DNA of 41,361 nt from JAGLTA01 sp034660735 (GTDB lineage Bacteria; Patescibacteriota; Patescibacteriia; JAACEG01). This document shows positions 1 to 8,115 of this stretch, in pieces (position 1 is the first letter of the stretch; every line of letters starts with the position of its first letter). The notes below the pieces were generated by a model. It made no database searches, was not told the origin of the DNA, and saw only the letters and a program-made list of their open reading frames with translations. Both the position numbers and the translations under genes were made by a program. The DNA lies in NCBI GenBank assembly GCA_034660735.1, contig JAYEJQ010000056.1:1-41361 (forward strand). Direction: 5' to 3'.

Positions 1-146
1 AAAAGAAAAAAGAAAAAGAGAAGAAAAGGAAAAGTTAAAAAAACTTTTTGAAGGTCTTTTTTAAAAAGTTTTGAATTTATAAATGTTTCTGAAAATTTAT
101 TTAGTACTGGGGTAGGCGTAGTGAAAGCGAGGGTTAATAGCCCGTG

Positions 147-340
147 CCAATGCTTTGCATTGGAAATTTCAAGGACACAAGAAACAAGGACACAAATAAA
201 TTAAAAATTTCAATATCCAAATTTTAAATTGTTTGGAATTTGAGATTTGATTATTGAAATTTATTTGTAATTTGCCACCCTAATTGGTGGTCACCCGCAA
301 GGGTGATATCTTGAAATTTGGAATTTCTGCTGTAAAGCAG
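147..340 (+). repeat. 23S insertion 1 (type A palindromic AT-rich insert)
   Basis: Lies between the AGCCCG and ACCCGAAACC blocks of 23S. It opens with the hairpin CCAATGC-TTT-GCATTGG and closes with CTGCT-GTAA-AGCAG. Positions 163-270 are nearly identical to 871-977 in insertion 2, differing at only a few bases. No ORF is present, so it looks like a non-coding intervening sequence in a helix. Confidence 0.85.
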
Positions 341-741
341 TGGCGTGTCTTATAAACAAGACCCGAAACCGGGTGATCTAACCATGGCCAGGATGAAGTC
401 CAGCGAAAGCTGTATGGAGGTCCGAACCCACTAGTCGTGCAACACTAGGGGATGAGCTGTGGCTAGCGGTGAAATTCCAATCGAACTCGGTAATAGCTGG
501 TTCTCCTCGAAATAGCTGTAGGGCTAGCCTCGGATAAATTGAAGTATGGGGGTAGAGCACTGAATGGGGCTCGGGGGAGCAATCCTACCGTCTCCAACCA
601 AACTCCGAATACCATATTTTTTACTCCGGGAGTTAGACTGTGGGGGCTAAGCTTCACAGTCAAAAGGGAAACAGCCCAGATCGCCATCTAAGGTCCCTAA
701 ATTTATACTAAGTGTGAAAAGTGGTGAGACAACTCAAACAA

Positions 742-772
<31 letters not shown>

Positions 773-856
773 TAAAGAAAGCGTAACAGCTCACTGGTCA
801 AGTCGTCTTGCGCTAAAAATGTATCGGGGCTAAGTATAATACCGAAGATGCGAGTT

Positions 857-1019
857 GATGCGAAGCATCAGAAATTTCAAAGACACAAGAAACAAGGACG
901 CAAATAAATTAAAAATTTCAATATCCAAATTTTAAATTGTTTGGAATTTGAGATTTGATTATTGAAATTTGTTTGTATCTTGTTGCTTGGAATTTGGAAT
1001 TTCTGATGTTTTGCATCAG
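857..1019 (+). repeat. 23S insertion 2 (type A palindromic AT-rich insert)
   Basis: Lies in the hairpin that follows the GTPase-associated region, between ACCGAAGATGCGAG and GGTAGAGGAGC. It is bounded by small hairpins (GATGC-GAA-GCATC and TGATG-TTTTG-CATCA). Its interior repeats that of insertion 1 almost exactly over about 107 nt. Confidence 0.85.
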
Positions 1020-1310
1020 CGGTAGAGGAGCATTCTGTTTGCGTTGAAGCCATATCGCGAGGTATGGTGGAGCGGATAGAAGAGAGAATGTTGGCATGAG
1101 TAACATAAAGACAGGTGAGAACCCTGTCCACCGTAAGCCTAAGGTTTCCTGGGCAACGTAAATCGACCCAGGGTTAGTCGGTCCTAAGGCGAGTCTAGTG
1201 TAGTGCTAGGGTAGTCGATGGATAAGCTGGTTAATATTCCAGCACCACTTTTAAATGCTAAAAAGATGCGTGGTTTAAAAGATTAAGCATACTATGGTTT
1301 GTGTGTTTTT

Positions 1311-1448
1311 CGTGTCTCACTTTCGTTTGATACGACGTAGAATAACGTAGACTAAACGTAGATTAATGCAGAATAATAATTTATTTCTGCGTAGTTCGGC
1401 GTAAAGTCAACGTAGTTCAGCGCCGTGGCAAGCGGTAGCGAGACGCGG
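1311..1448 (+). repeat. 23S insertion 3 (type B palindrome, copy 1)
   Basis: First of three 138-nt copies of an imperfect palindrome within the 23S gene (others at 2119-2254 and 2511-2648). Arms of about 42 nt pair around a central TTTATT loop. The ends CGTGTCTC and GAGACGCG are complementary. The host site is the variable helix region after GGTTAATATTCCAGCACC. Confidence 0.9.
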
Positions 1449-1643
1449 AGAAAAGGCTGCGCTACGGCAAAGCTTATTTAATTAAATAAATTACCTAGAA
1501 AAGTTTTTTTGGCTTCAGTTTAATAGTGTCCGTACTAAAACCGACACAGGTAGGCGAGGCGAGTAGCCTCAGGTGAACGAGAGAACCTTTGTTCAGGAAC
1601 TAGGCAAAACAACGGCCGTAATTTCGAGATAAGGCCTGTCCAG

Positions 1644-1996
1644 CCAATGCTTTGCATTGGAAATTCCAAATCCAAAATCTTAAATCACAAATAAATTCAA
1701 AATTAAAAAATATTGTTATTCCGAACTTAATTCGGAATTTGCCCGATTGCCTTGCATTAATTGAGGCGGGTCTGTCATTACTATTTACTATATTATGATT
1801 AAGATAGATAAAACTTTAAATATTATAGTTTATCTTATTGAGTAGTATTTAGTCGGCGGTAAGCGCAGATCCTGAAACAAGTTCAGGATGACAGGTTTTT
1901 TAAAAAGTTTATAATTAAATATTTGAATTTTAATTATTGTAATTTATTTGGAATTTAGAATTTGTAATTTGGTGCTTCCGATGCAGAGCAGCGGTT
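1644..1996 (+). repeat. 23S insertion 4 (type A with nested type C element)
   Basis: Lies between GGCCTGTCCAG and GGTTTGGATCGCAGCTAAAG, the variable helix near E. coli 1710-1750. It opens with the same CCAATGC...GCATTGG hairpin as insertion 1. It holds a complete type C element (1713-1893), which makes it a nested insertion. The right boundary is approximate. Confidence 0.8.
1713..1893. repeat. Type C palindromic element nested in 23S
   Basis: Begins near TTATTCCGAACTTAATTCGG and ends with CAGATCCTGAAACAAGTTCA then GGATGACA, the hallmark of the type C family (also at 4499, 4984, 7625, 20302 and 38516). The interior piece GCCCGATTGCCTTGCATTAA recurs in the copy at 38516. Confidence 0.75.
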
Positions 1997-2118
1997 TGGA
2001 TCGCAGCTAAAGACCCTGAGTGACTGTTTAGCAAAAACATAGCTCCCTGCTAACTCGCAAGAGGATGTATAGGGGGTGATGCCTGGCCAGTGTCCGAACG
2101 TTAAGGAAGGGGGTTATT

Positions 2119-2254
2119 CGTGCCTCACTATCGTTTGACACGACGCAGAATAAGGCAGACTAAACGCAGACTAATGCAGAATAAATTTATTTTTGCGTAG
2201 TTCGGCGTAAAGTCAGCGTAGTTCAGCGCCGTGGCAAGCGGCAGCGAGGCGCGG
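2119..2254 (+). repeat. 23S insertion 5 (type B palindrome, copy 2)
   Basis: Second copy of the type B element, in the helix 68 region just before the conserved CCGGCGATAACTATAATCG block. Relative to copy 1, the terminal stem carries a T-A to C-G double change (CGTGCCTC with GAGGCGCG), which preserves pairing. Confidence 0.9.
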
Positions 2255-2510
2255 AGAAGCTTCTGACTGAAGCGCGGATGAACGCCGGCGATAACTATAA
2301 TCGTCCTAAGGTAGCGAAATTCCTTGTCGGGTGAGTTCCGACCTGCACGAATGGCATAACAACTTGGGGACTGTCTTAACAAAGGACTCGGTGAAATTGC
2401 AATACGAGTAAAGATGCTCGTTACCCGCGGCTGGACGAAAAGACCCCGTGAAGCTTTACTACAGCTTGATATTGGATTAGGGTTATGCATGTTCAGAATA
2501 GGTGGGAGTT

Positions 2511-2648
2511 CGCGTCTCACTATCGTTTGACACGACGCAGAATAACGTAGACTAAACGCAGACTAATGCAGAATAATAATTTATTTCTGCGTAGTTCGGC
2601 GTAAAGTCAACGTAGTTCAGTGCCGTGGCGAGCGGCAGCGAGACGCGG
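2511..2648 (+). repeat. 23S insertion 6 (type B palindrome, copy 3)
   Basis: Third copy of the type B element, between ATAGGTGGGAG and GATACCACCC. That position corresponds to the L1-stalk helices of 23S. Relative to copy 1, a G-T wobble in the terminal stem has become G-C (CGCGTCTC with GAGACGCG). Confidence 0.9.
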
Positions 2649-2700
2649 ACACTAGTGAGATACCACCCTTGTATATTTTTAATCCTAACCCTGCGCCGTT

Positions 2701-2837
2701 ATTGGCTACTAAATAAAATTTTTAATTTTTAATTTTGTAATTTTATAAATAATTTTTAATGCTTAAATTTTTTAAAAATAATTTTATTTAAATGTTTAAA
2801 AATTAAAAATTATAAAATTGGAAATTTAGTATTCAAT
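2701..2837 (+). repeat. 23S insertion 7 (AT-rich palindrome)
   Basis: Lies between CCCTGCGCCGTT and ACCGGTGCGGGAACAG, around helix 79. Nearly all A and T. The outer ends ATTGGCTACTAAAT and ATTTAGTATTCAAT are inverted repeats, and the interior folds back on itself. No coding capacity. Confidence 0.8.
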
Positions 2838-3127
2838 ACCGGTGCGGGAACAGTATCTGGTGGGTAGTTTGACTGGGGCAGTGACCTCCTAAAGAGTAAT
2901 GGAGGTGTTTACAAAGGTTGGCTATTCCGGGATGGAAATCCGGAAGATAGTGCAAACGCATAAGCCAGCTTTACTGCAAGATTTACAAATCGAGCAGTTG
3001 CGAAAGCAGAAGTTAGTGATCCGACCGTTCAATATAGGATGGCGGAAGCTCAACGGATAAAAGCTACTCCGGGGATAACAGGCTAGTCTGGTCCAAGAGT
3101 TCACATCGACGACCAGGTTCGGCACCT

Positions 3128-3973
3128 CAACATATCGGGGCGCCATCTCGAGTAATCGAGTAAATAAATTTGGCTTATAACGGTGGACTCCATAATTAAT
3201 TTAGCCTATAATATATATTAAATATTTAAATATATAAAATTATGGACAATACCGTGGGAAGTCTAACTCAATATCAATTATCAATCATCATTGGTTCAAT
3301 TTTAGGCGATGGATATATTAGGCAAATAAAAGGAAGAAAAGACGCTTTTTTAGAAATCAATCATTCTATAAAAGCTAAAAAATATGTAGACTGGAAATTT
3401 GACGCCTTAAAAAATATATGCAAATCACCGCCAAAACAAAGAATTATTGATGAAAGAAGAACGGCTTATCGTTTTTATACTAAACAACATAGTGAATTAA
3501 GCGCTTTGCTTAAGTTGTTTTATAAAAACAAAAGAAAGATAATACCGTCTTCATTAGTATTAAATCCGCTAATTTTAGCAGTTTGGTTTATGGACGATGG
3601 AAGCAAATCAAGAAAATATGATGTTTATCTTAATACTCAGCAATTTTCATTAAATGACCAAAAAGCACTTCTTAAAAGATTGCGTGATTTAGGACTCAGA
3701 GCAAGGTTAAACAAAGATAAAAAATATTACCGCATACGATTTTTAAAAGAGAGTATTTCTAAATTAAATGAAATTATTTCGCCTTATGTAATAGAGTCTA
3801 TGAAATACAAATTGAGTTATGACCCCGTAGAGACTTGATTTTAAAATCAGAGTTCCGCAAATGCGCGGAGCTAATACGCCAACTCCGTTTATTGATAAAA
3901 ATGGAAGAAGATATAGTCCATGCCATTAGTAATAATGGAAAGTAATTCCGAATTTACGGGATGAAATAGACAG
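3128..3973 (+). other. Group I intron in 23S, peptidyl-transferase-centre site
   Basis: The 5' exon ends GGCACCT and the 3' exon begins CGATGTCGGCTCG. Joining them restores the bacterial sequence GGCACCTCGATGTCGG exactly. P1 is visible: exon GGCACCT pairs with intron GGGCGCC (3137-3143 region) with a U-G wobble at the cut. The last intron base is G (3973). Core elements are visible: Q-like AATACCGTGGGAAGTC (3248-3263), R-like GTAGAGACTTGA (3827-3838) and S AAGATATAGTCC (near 3908-3919). The insertion point matches E. coli U2500 by alignment from memory. The intron carries a homing-endonuclease gene in the loop between Q and R. Confidence 0.93.
3242..3838 (+). CDS. LAGLIDADG homing endonuclease, intron-encoded
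   Basis: A 198-residue double-motif LAGLIDADG nuclease. Motif 1 is at residues 15-26 (IIIGSILGDGYI, probable catalytic Asp23). Motif 2 is at 111-120 (ILAVWFMDDG, Asp118/Asp119). Enzymes of this family cut intron-less copies of the target gene and drive spread of the intron; the predicted target is the joined 23S exon sequence. Both ends of the reading frame overlap intron core elements: the first codons read through the Q-like element, and the last codons (DPVET then stop) read through R. The frame is complete with no disruption, which suggests an active or recently active element. There is no Shine-Dalgarno; the ATG at 3242 follows AAAATT. Confidence 0.93.
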   Translation: MDNTVGSLTQYQLSIIIGSILGDGYIRQIKGRKDAFLEINHSIKAKKYVDWKFDALKNICKSPPKQRIIDERRTAYRFYTKQHSELSALLKLFYKNKRKIIPSSLVLNPLILAVWFMDDGSKSRKYDVYLNTQQFSLNDQKALLKRLRDLGLRARLNKDKKYYRIRFLKESISKLNEIISPYVIESMKYKLSYDPVET

Positions 3974-4041
3974 CGATGTCGGCTCGTCCTATCCTGGGGC
4001 TGAAGAAGGTCCCAAGGGTTTGGCTGTTCGCCAATTAAAAG

Positions 4042-4085
<44 letters not shown>

Positions 4086-4208
4086 CTATCCGCCGTGGGC
4101 GTTGAAATTTGAGAAGGCGCATTCCTAGTACGAGAGGACCGGAATGCATAAACCTCTAGTGCACCAATTGTTCTACCAAGGGCATCGTTGGGTAGCTATG
4201 TTTAGTTT

Positions 4209-4241
<33 letters not shown>

Positions 4242-4498
4242 GTCTTTAAGATTAGATTTCTCAGATCTCCCAGAGACTATGGGATTGATAGGCCGTATGT
4301 GTAAGTTTGGCAACAAATTTAGCAGAGCGGTACTAATAGATCGTTTTTTTCTCCGCGCTTTTCTGTTTGAAAAGTTGTGGAACTATAAGAATGTCCAGTT
4401 TTGGCGCTCGTTAACGCGTTTATAATTTCGGATTTCAGATGTCGGATTTCAGATTTGGAATTTTGAAAATTATTTTTTATATTGATATATAAAAAACA

Positions 4499-4575
4499 TT
4501 GTCATTCTGAATTTATTTCAGAATCTGTGTTTGTAATTCACTATATTATGATTAAGATTAGTAAAATTTTAAATT
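4499..4575. repeat. Type C element, partial copy
   Basis: Starts with TTGTCATTCTGAATTTATTT and continues with the CACTATATTATGATTAAGAT interior typical of this family. The right arm is replaced by the AT-rich type E repeat. Located in the 23S-5S spacer. Confidence 0.6.
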
Positions 4576-4685
4576 TATAATTTTAAATTTTAAATCAATT
4601 TTAAATTTTTAAATGACTAAAAATAATTTTTAAAAGATAATTTAAAATTTGTTTATTTTATTTTAATTTCATTTCAAATTAAAAA
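4566..4685. repeat. AT-rich type E repeat, copy 1
   Basis: Almost pure A/T. It matches 5289-5390 block by block (TTTTAAATTTA, AATTTTAAATTTTAAATCAA, ATAATTTAAAATTT, ATTTCATTTCAAATT). The two copies flank the 5S-tRNA-Tyr segment as direct repeats. No gene is visible in the 4350-4729 spacer besides these repeats. Confidence 0.6.
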
Positions 4686-4729
4686 TTCCAAATTCAAAAT
4701 CTCAAATTACAAATTTAATTGTTTTTAAT

Positions 4730-4840
4730 GTCTTCGTGATTTTAGCGGAAGGGGTACACCTGATCCCATCCCGAACTCAGAAGTTAAGCCTTTTAGCACC
4801 GATGATACTGCTTTGCGGGAAAGTAGGCCATTGCGGAGAC
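4730..4840 (+). rRNA. rrf: 5S rRNA
   Basis: About 111 nt, slightly shorter than the usual 115-120. The conserved core CCATCCCGAACTCAGAAGTTAAG is followed by GATGATACTG and AGTAGG. The ends pair as a nine-base terminal stem with wobbles (GTCTTCGTG with TTGCGGAGAC). It sits downstream of 23S in the normal 23S-5S order. Confidence 0.93.
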
Positions 4841-4868
4841 TTTAAAGATAATTAAAACAGATAAAAAT

Positions 4869-4893
4869 AATGGCAATAAAAAGCCATTTTTTT
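4869..4893 (+). terminator. Rho-independent terminator of the rRNA operon
   Basis: Stem AATGGC / GCCATT with an eight-base A-rich loop, followed by a run of seven T. Located 29 bases after the 5S gene, as expected for the end of the rRNA transcript. Confidence 0.8.
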
Positions 4894-4983
4894 ATTGACT
4901 ATTGAATAAAAATTTTGTAAGATAAAAACATAAATTTGCAATTATCAATTTGACAATTTGACAATCAATTTTTTAAATCTATA

Positions 4984-5131
4984 TTGTCATCCTGAATTTA
5001 TTTCAGGATTTATGTCTGTTATTAGTTGAATATTACTCAGCAAGACAAACTATAATATTTAAAGTTTTAATAATCTTAATCATAATATAGCGAGTAGTAA
5101 TAATAGATCCTGAAATAAATTTAGGATGACA
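4984..5131. repeat. Type C palindromic element
   Basis: Best-preserved copy in the window. Left end TGTCATCCTGAATTTATTTC; right end is its near-exact inverse, GAAATAAATTTAGGATGACA. The interior arms (TATAATATTTAAAGTTTTAA, ATCTTAATCATAATATAG) match the copies at 1713 and 4499. It separates the rRNA terminator from tRNA-Tyr. Confidence 0.8.
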
Positions 5132-5199
5132 GTTTTGAAAATTTAATCATTGAAAATTTATTGCAAATTGCCAAATTGGTAATTGAAAATTAAATTTGG

Positions 5200-5281
5200 G
5201 TGGGTACCAAAGCGGTCAAATGGGGCTGACTGTAAATCAGCTGGCTTTGCCTTCGGGGGTTCGAATCCCTCCCTGCCCACA
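5200..5281 (+). tRNA. tRNA-Tyr (GTA)
   Basis: Acceptor stem GTGGGTA pairs with TGCCCAC. The anticodon loop CTGTAAA gives GTA. It has a long variable arm (class II) and the T-loop GTTCGAATCC. Discriminator is A; no CCA is encoded. Confidence 0.95.
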
Positions 5282-5288
5282 CAAATAA

Positions 5289-5390
5289 TTTTAAATTTAC
5301 AATTTTAAATTTTAAATCAATAATAATTTTTTAAAAAATAATTTAAAATTTATTCATTTAGATTTCATTTCAAATTTCAAATTAAAAATT
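5289..5390. repeat. AT-rich type E repeat, copy 2
   Basis: Direct repeat of 4566-4685. It fills the space between tRNA-Tyr and secG up to the last few bases before the secG start. Confidence 0.6.
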
Positions 5391-5397
5391 TATTTAT

Positions 5398-5613
5398 ATG
5401 ATTACTTTTTTAACCATTTTACAATTTATCACAGCCATTTTATTAATTATTGTTGTTTTATTGCAACAGAGAGGAACAGGATTGTCTGGGCTTTTTGGCG
5501 GATCAGGCGATGTGTATAAAACAAAAAGAGGCATTGAAAAAGTTTTATTTACATCTACGATTATTTTAGTAGTTTTGTTTCTCGGTTCAGGATTAGCTAT
5601 TTTAGTATTTTGA
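5398..5613 (+). CDS. secG: Protein translocase subunit SecG
   Basis: Non-essential small subunit of the SecYEG membrane channel; it assists export of unfolded proteins. At 71 residues it has the expected two hydrophobic helices (about 3-21 and 49-70). They are joined by the family's conserved stretch LLQQRGTGLSGLFGGSG (22-37), a strong SecG signature. The start ATG follows AAAAATTTATTTAT with no Shine-Dalgarno. It is followed after 58 bases by an OppA-like gene, probably in the same transcript. Confidence 0.95.
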   Translation: MITFLTILQFITAILLIIVVLLQQRGTGLSGLFGGSGDVYKTKRGIEKVLFTSTIILVVLFLGSGLAILVF

Positions 5614-5671
5614 AATTATAAAATTATTTTATAATTTTATCCAGTCAGATGATAGAGTAAATGACAAATTT

Positions 5672-7531
5672 ATGTTTGTTGTAAAAATAAAAAATTTTTT
5701 TCAAAAATTATTAAATAAAACTATAGGGAAATTTAGAGGCAAAAAACAGAAAATTCAAAATGATAGCGATTTAGACCAAAAATTAGTATCAAGATTAAAT
5801 AAAACAAAAATCCCTAATTTAATGCAACTACGTCAATTGTCGCAATTTTTGTCTATTAAAGAAAAAAAAATTATTAAAATATTATCTCTGATAATTTTTC
5901 TTTGTTTAATTTTTCAGGCAAGTTATTTTTATTTAACCCACATAAAAATTGTTCCAGCATCAGCTGGCGATTATACAGAAGGCGTAATCGGAAGTCCGCA
6001 ATATATAAACCCTATTTTTTCTTCAGTCAATGATGTTGACGCGGATTTAGCGCAATTAATATTTTCAGGATTGTTAAAATATGATAATATTACAGGAGAA
6101 TTAAAGCCTGATTTATGTAAAAGATATGAGATTAGCGAAGATTTAAAATCTTATACTTTCTTTTTGCGCGATAATTTGTTATGGCAAGATGGGGAGCCGT
6201 TAACGGTTGATGATATTGTTTTTACAGTAGAGTTGATAAAGCATCCAGAAATTGAAAAAAGTCCGCTAAGAGTAAGTTTTATTGGCGTAGATGTTGAAAA
6301 GATTGACGATAAAACAGTTAAATTTATTTTACATGAACCTTATGCTCCGTTTTTATCTATTTTAACTTTCGGCATTTTGCCAAAGCATATTTGGGAAGAA
6401 GTTAATCTTTATAATTTAAATTTAGCTGAGTATAATCTTGAACCTGTAGGCTCTGGCCCGTATAAAGTAAAGACGCGGGTAATTGACAGAAATGGAAACA
6501 TAAAATCTTATGTTTTAACTGTTAATGATGAGTATTATAGTGATAAGCCTTTTATTAAAAATTTAACATTAATTTTCTTTTCAGATTACAATGAAGCGGC
6601 AAACGCGTTAAAAACAAAATCAATTCAAGGATTAAGTTTTCCGCCGATTAACATAGAAGAAGAATTGTCTCTTAAGGGAAGCCTTAATCTGTATCCTCTA
6701 ATTTTACCAAAATATACAGCGATTTTTTTTAATCAAAATCAGAATCAATTTTTAGAAGATAAAAATATAAGAGAAGCGCTGGATTTAGCAATTGATAAAA
6801 ATAAGATTGCGCAAGTTTTAATGAGAGGAATGGCAAAACCGATTAACGGACCGATTTTATTTAATTACAAAGATTACTATCAGGAAATTTCAGAAATTGA
6901 ATTTAATATTGAAAAAAGCAAGGAATTGATAGAAAAGGCAAAATTTAAAAAAGAAGAAAATAGTGAATTTTATAAAAAGAAAATTAATGTTGACGGAGAG
7001 GTAGAAGAACAGGAGCTGTTAATATCTTTAACCTTAATTGATTCGCCGCAAAATATTGAATTAGCTGGGATGATAAAAGATTTTTGGAAAGAGATAGGAG
7101 TTAATACTGAAATTAATTTGTTAGAGATTAGCGAGATTAAAAAAGTGCGAGACGAAAGAAATTATCAAGCGATGCTTTATAGCGAAATTCTCGGATTTGA
7201 CCCAGATCCTTATCCTTTTTGGCATTCTTCGCAAGTTAGTTTTCCTGGATTAAATTTATCTGGATTTAACAATAAAGAGGCTGATAAATTATTAGAAGAC
7301 GCAAGAATTATTATAGACAAAGATATCAGAATAGAAAAATATAAAAAATTTCAGGAACTTTTAAATGAGGAAAAAACAGCGATATTTTTATTTCAGCCGA
7401 TTTACGATTATGTTATTGACAAAAATATAAAAAATGTAAAAATATCTAATATAGTTGTTCCGTCAGACCGTTTTTCCAATATTAATGAATGGTATATTAA
7501 AACAGAACGGCAATTTAGTTGGAAAAATTAA
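5672..7531 (+). CDS. ABC-type peptide/solute-binding protein, OppA (SBP_bac_5) family
   Basis: Extracellular binding protein of the family 5 type, which captures oligopeptides, dipeptides or nickel for an ABC importer. 619 residues. Unlike a classical lipoprotein it begins with a basic cytoplasmic segment of about 66 residues and one membrane anchor (about 67-89). The binding domain then runs from about 100 to 610. Family landmarks are visible: GSPQYINPIFSS near 107, LWQDGEPLTVDDIVFT near 170, and the VGSGPYKV block near 265. No permease or ATPase genes lie nearby, so the substrate and partners are unknown. The C-terminus ends four bases before tRNA-Val. Confidence 0.88.
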   Translation: MFVVKIKNFFQKLLNKTIGKFRGKKQKIQNDSDLDQKLVSRLNKTKIPNLMQLRQLSQFLSIKEKKIIKILSLIIFLCLIFQASYFYLTHIKIVPASAGDYTEGVIGSPQYINPIFSSVNDVDADLAQLIFSGLLKYDNITGELKPDLCKRYEISEDLKSYTFFLRDNLLWQDGEPLTVDDIVFTVELIKHPEIEKSPLRVSFIGVDVEKIDDKTVKFILHEPYAPFLSILTFGILPKHIWEEVNLYNLNLAEYNLEPVGSGPYKVKTRVIDRNGNIKSYVLTVNDEYYSDKPFIKNLTLIFFSDYNEAANALKTKSIQGLSFPPINIEEELSLKGSLNLYPLILPKYTAIFFNQNQNQFLEDKNIREALDLAIDKNKIAQVLMRGMAKPINGPILFNYKDYYQEISEIEFNIEKSKELIEKAKFKKEENSEFYKKKINVDGEVEEQELLISLTLIDSPQNIELAGMIKDFWKEIGVNTEINLLEISEIKKVRDERNYQAMLYSEILGFDPDPYPFWHSSQVSFPGLNLSGFNNKEADKLLEDARIIIDKDIRIEKYKKFQELLNEEKTAIFLFQPIYDYVIDKNIKNVKISNIVVPSDRFSNINEWYIKTERQFSWKN

Positions 7532-7535
7532 TTTT

Positions 7536-7609
7536 GGACGATTAGCTCAGTTGGCTAGAGCGCTTCGTTTACACCGAAGAAGTCGTAGGTTCGAGTCCTA
7601 CATCGTCCA
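7536..7609 (+). tRNA. tRNA-Val (TAC)
   Basis: Acceptor GGACGAT pairs with ATCGTCC. Anticodon stem CTTCG/CGAAG with loop TTTACAC gives TAC. T-arm GTAGGTTCGAGTCCTAC. Discriminator A, no CCA encoded. It starts four bases after the OppA-like stop codon. Confidence 0.95.
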
Positions 7610-7624
7610 CTTTTTTAATTTTTT

Positions 7625-7781
7625 GAATTACGAAACACAAAAAATTTTGTCATTCTGAGGCGATAGCCGAAGCCACGCCTCGCGGGTGGAAATGATTTTA
7701 AAATAATCTAATTAGCATTAAAGCAGATTTTTCGCTCCCGATGGTCGCTCAGAATGACATGATTTTTGCATTTCGTAATTC
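7625..7781. repeat. Palindromic element, type C variant
   Basis: Outer arms GAATTACGAAA / TTTCGTAATTC are perfect inverted repeats. Nested inside is TGTCATTCTGAG / CTCAGAATGACA. The left arm resembles that of the copy at 20302. The interior is more GC-rich than in other copies. Located between tRNA-Val and the broken tRNA. Confidence 0.75.
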
Positions 7782-7811
7782 AAGGTAATTTAAAATTTAA
7801 AATTGATTTTT

Positions 7812-7872
7812 GGGGACGTAGCTCAGTTGGTTAGAGCGCTCCGTAGTCCTACGGAGAGGTCGCCGGTGGTTT
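7812..7872 (+). pseudogene. Broken tRNA-Asp-like gene
   Basis: The first 27 or so bases (GGGGACGTAGCTCAGTTGG then TTAGAGCG) copy the real tRNA-Asp 80 bases downstream. The anticodon arm is replaced by CTCCG-TAGTCCTA-CGGAG, whose loop is eight rather than seven bases. The sequence then follows GAGGTCGCCGGT before losing the T-arm and the 3' acceptor strand altogether. The CCGTAGTCCTACGG core is the same as that found in type D elements elsewhere in the window. It should not give a working tRNA. Confidence 0.8.
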
Positions 7873-7893
7873 ATCATTACAATTTATTTTTAT

Positions 7894-7967
7894 GGGGGCG
7901 TAGCTCAGTTGGTTAGAGCGTCTGCCTGTCACGCAGAAGGTCGCCGGTTCGAGCCCGGTCGTCCCCG
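7894..7967 (+). tRNA. tRNA-Asp (GTC)
   Basis: Acceptor GGGGGCG pairs with CGTCCCC (one G-T wobble). Anticodon stem TCTGC/GCAGA with loop CTGTCAC gives GTC. T-arm CCGGTTCGAGCCCGG. Discriminator G; no CCA encoded. Confidence 0.95.
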
Positions 7968-7980
7968 CAAATTAGATTAA

Positions 7981-8115
7981 AATTTTGTTAAGCAAAAAAT
8001 ACAATTTAATTATTTTGTTTTATGCATAGTTGTAATAAGCATAGGCGTTTTAATAGCGATAAAAAAACCAATAGATATTGAAATTGTTAAAAATAAAAAT
8101 ATTAACTTAAATTAG
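7981..8115 (+). pseudogene. Possible remnant of a small membrane protein gene
   Basis: An open frame of 44 codons directly after tRNA-Asp, without ATG, GTG or TTG. It encodes a hydrophobic helix (FVLCIVVISIGVLIAI) and a short polar tail. Either it is the 3' end of a gene lost upstream at the tRNA boundary, or it starts at a rare codon. Its closeness to the radical SAM gene (48 bases) leaves open that the two were once a pair. I do not recognise it. Confidence 0.3.

Noticed and set aside
4984..5131. Palindromic repeats considered as a CRISPR array
   Set aside because: Copies are long, far apart and single, with no regular short-repeat and spacer pattern anywhere in the window, and no cas genes.
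7455..7658. Plus-strand frame covering the end of the OppA-like gene and tRNA-Val
   Set aside because: Overlaps a clear coding sequence and a complete tRNA; it is a chance frame.
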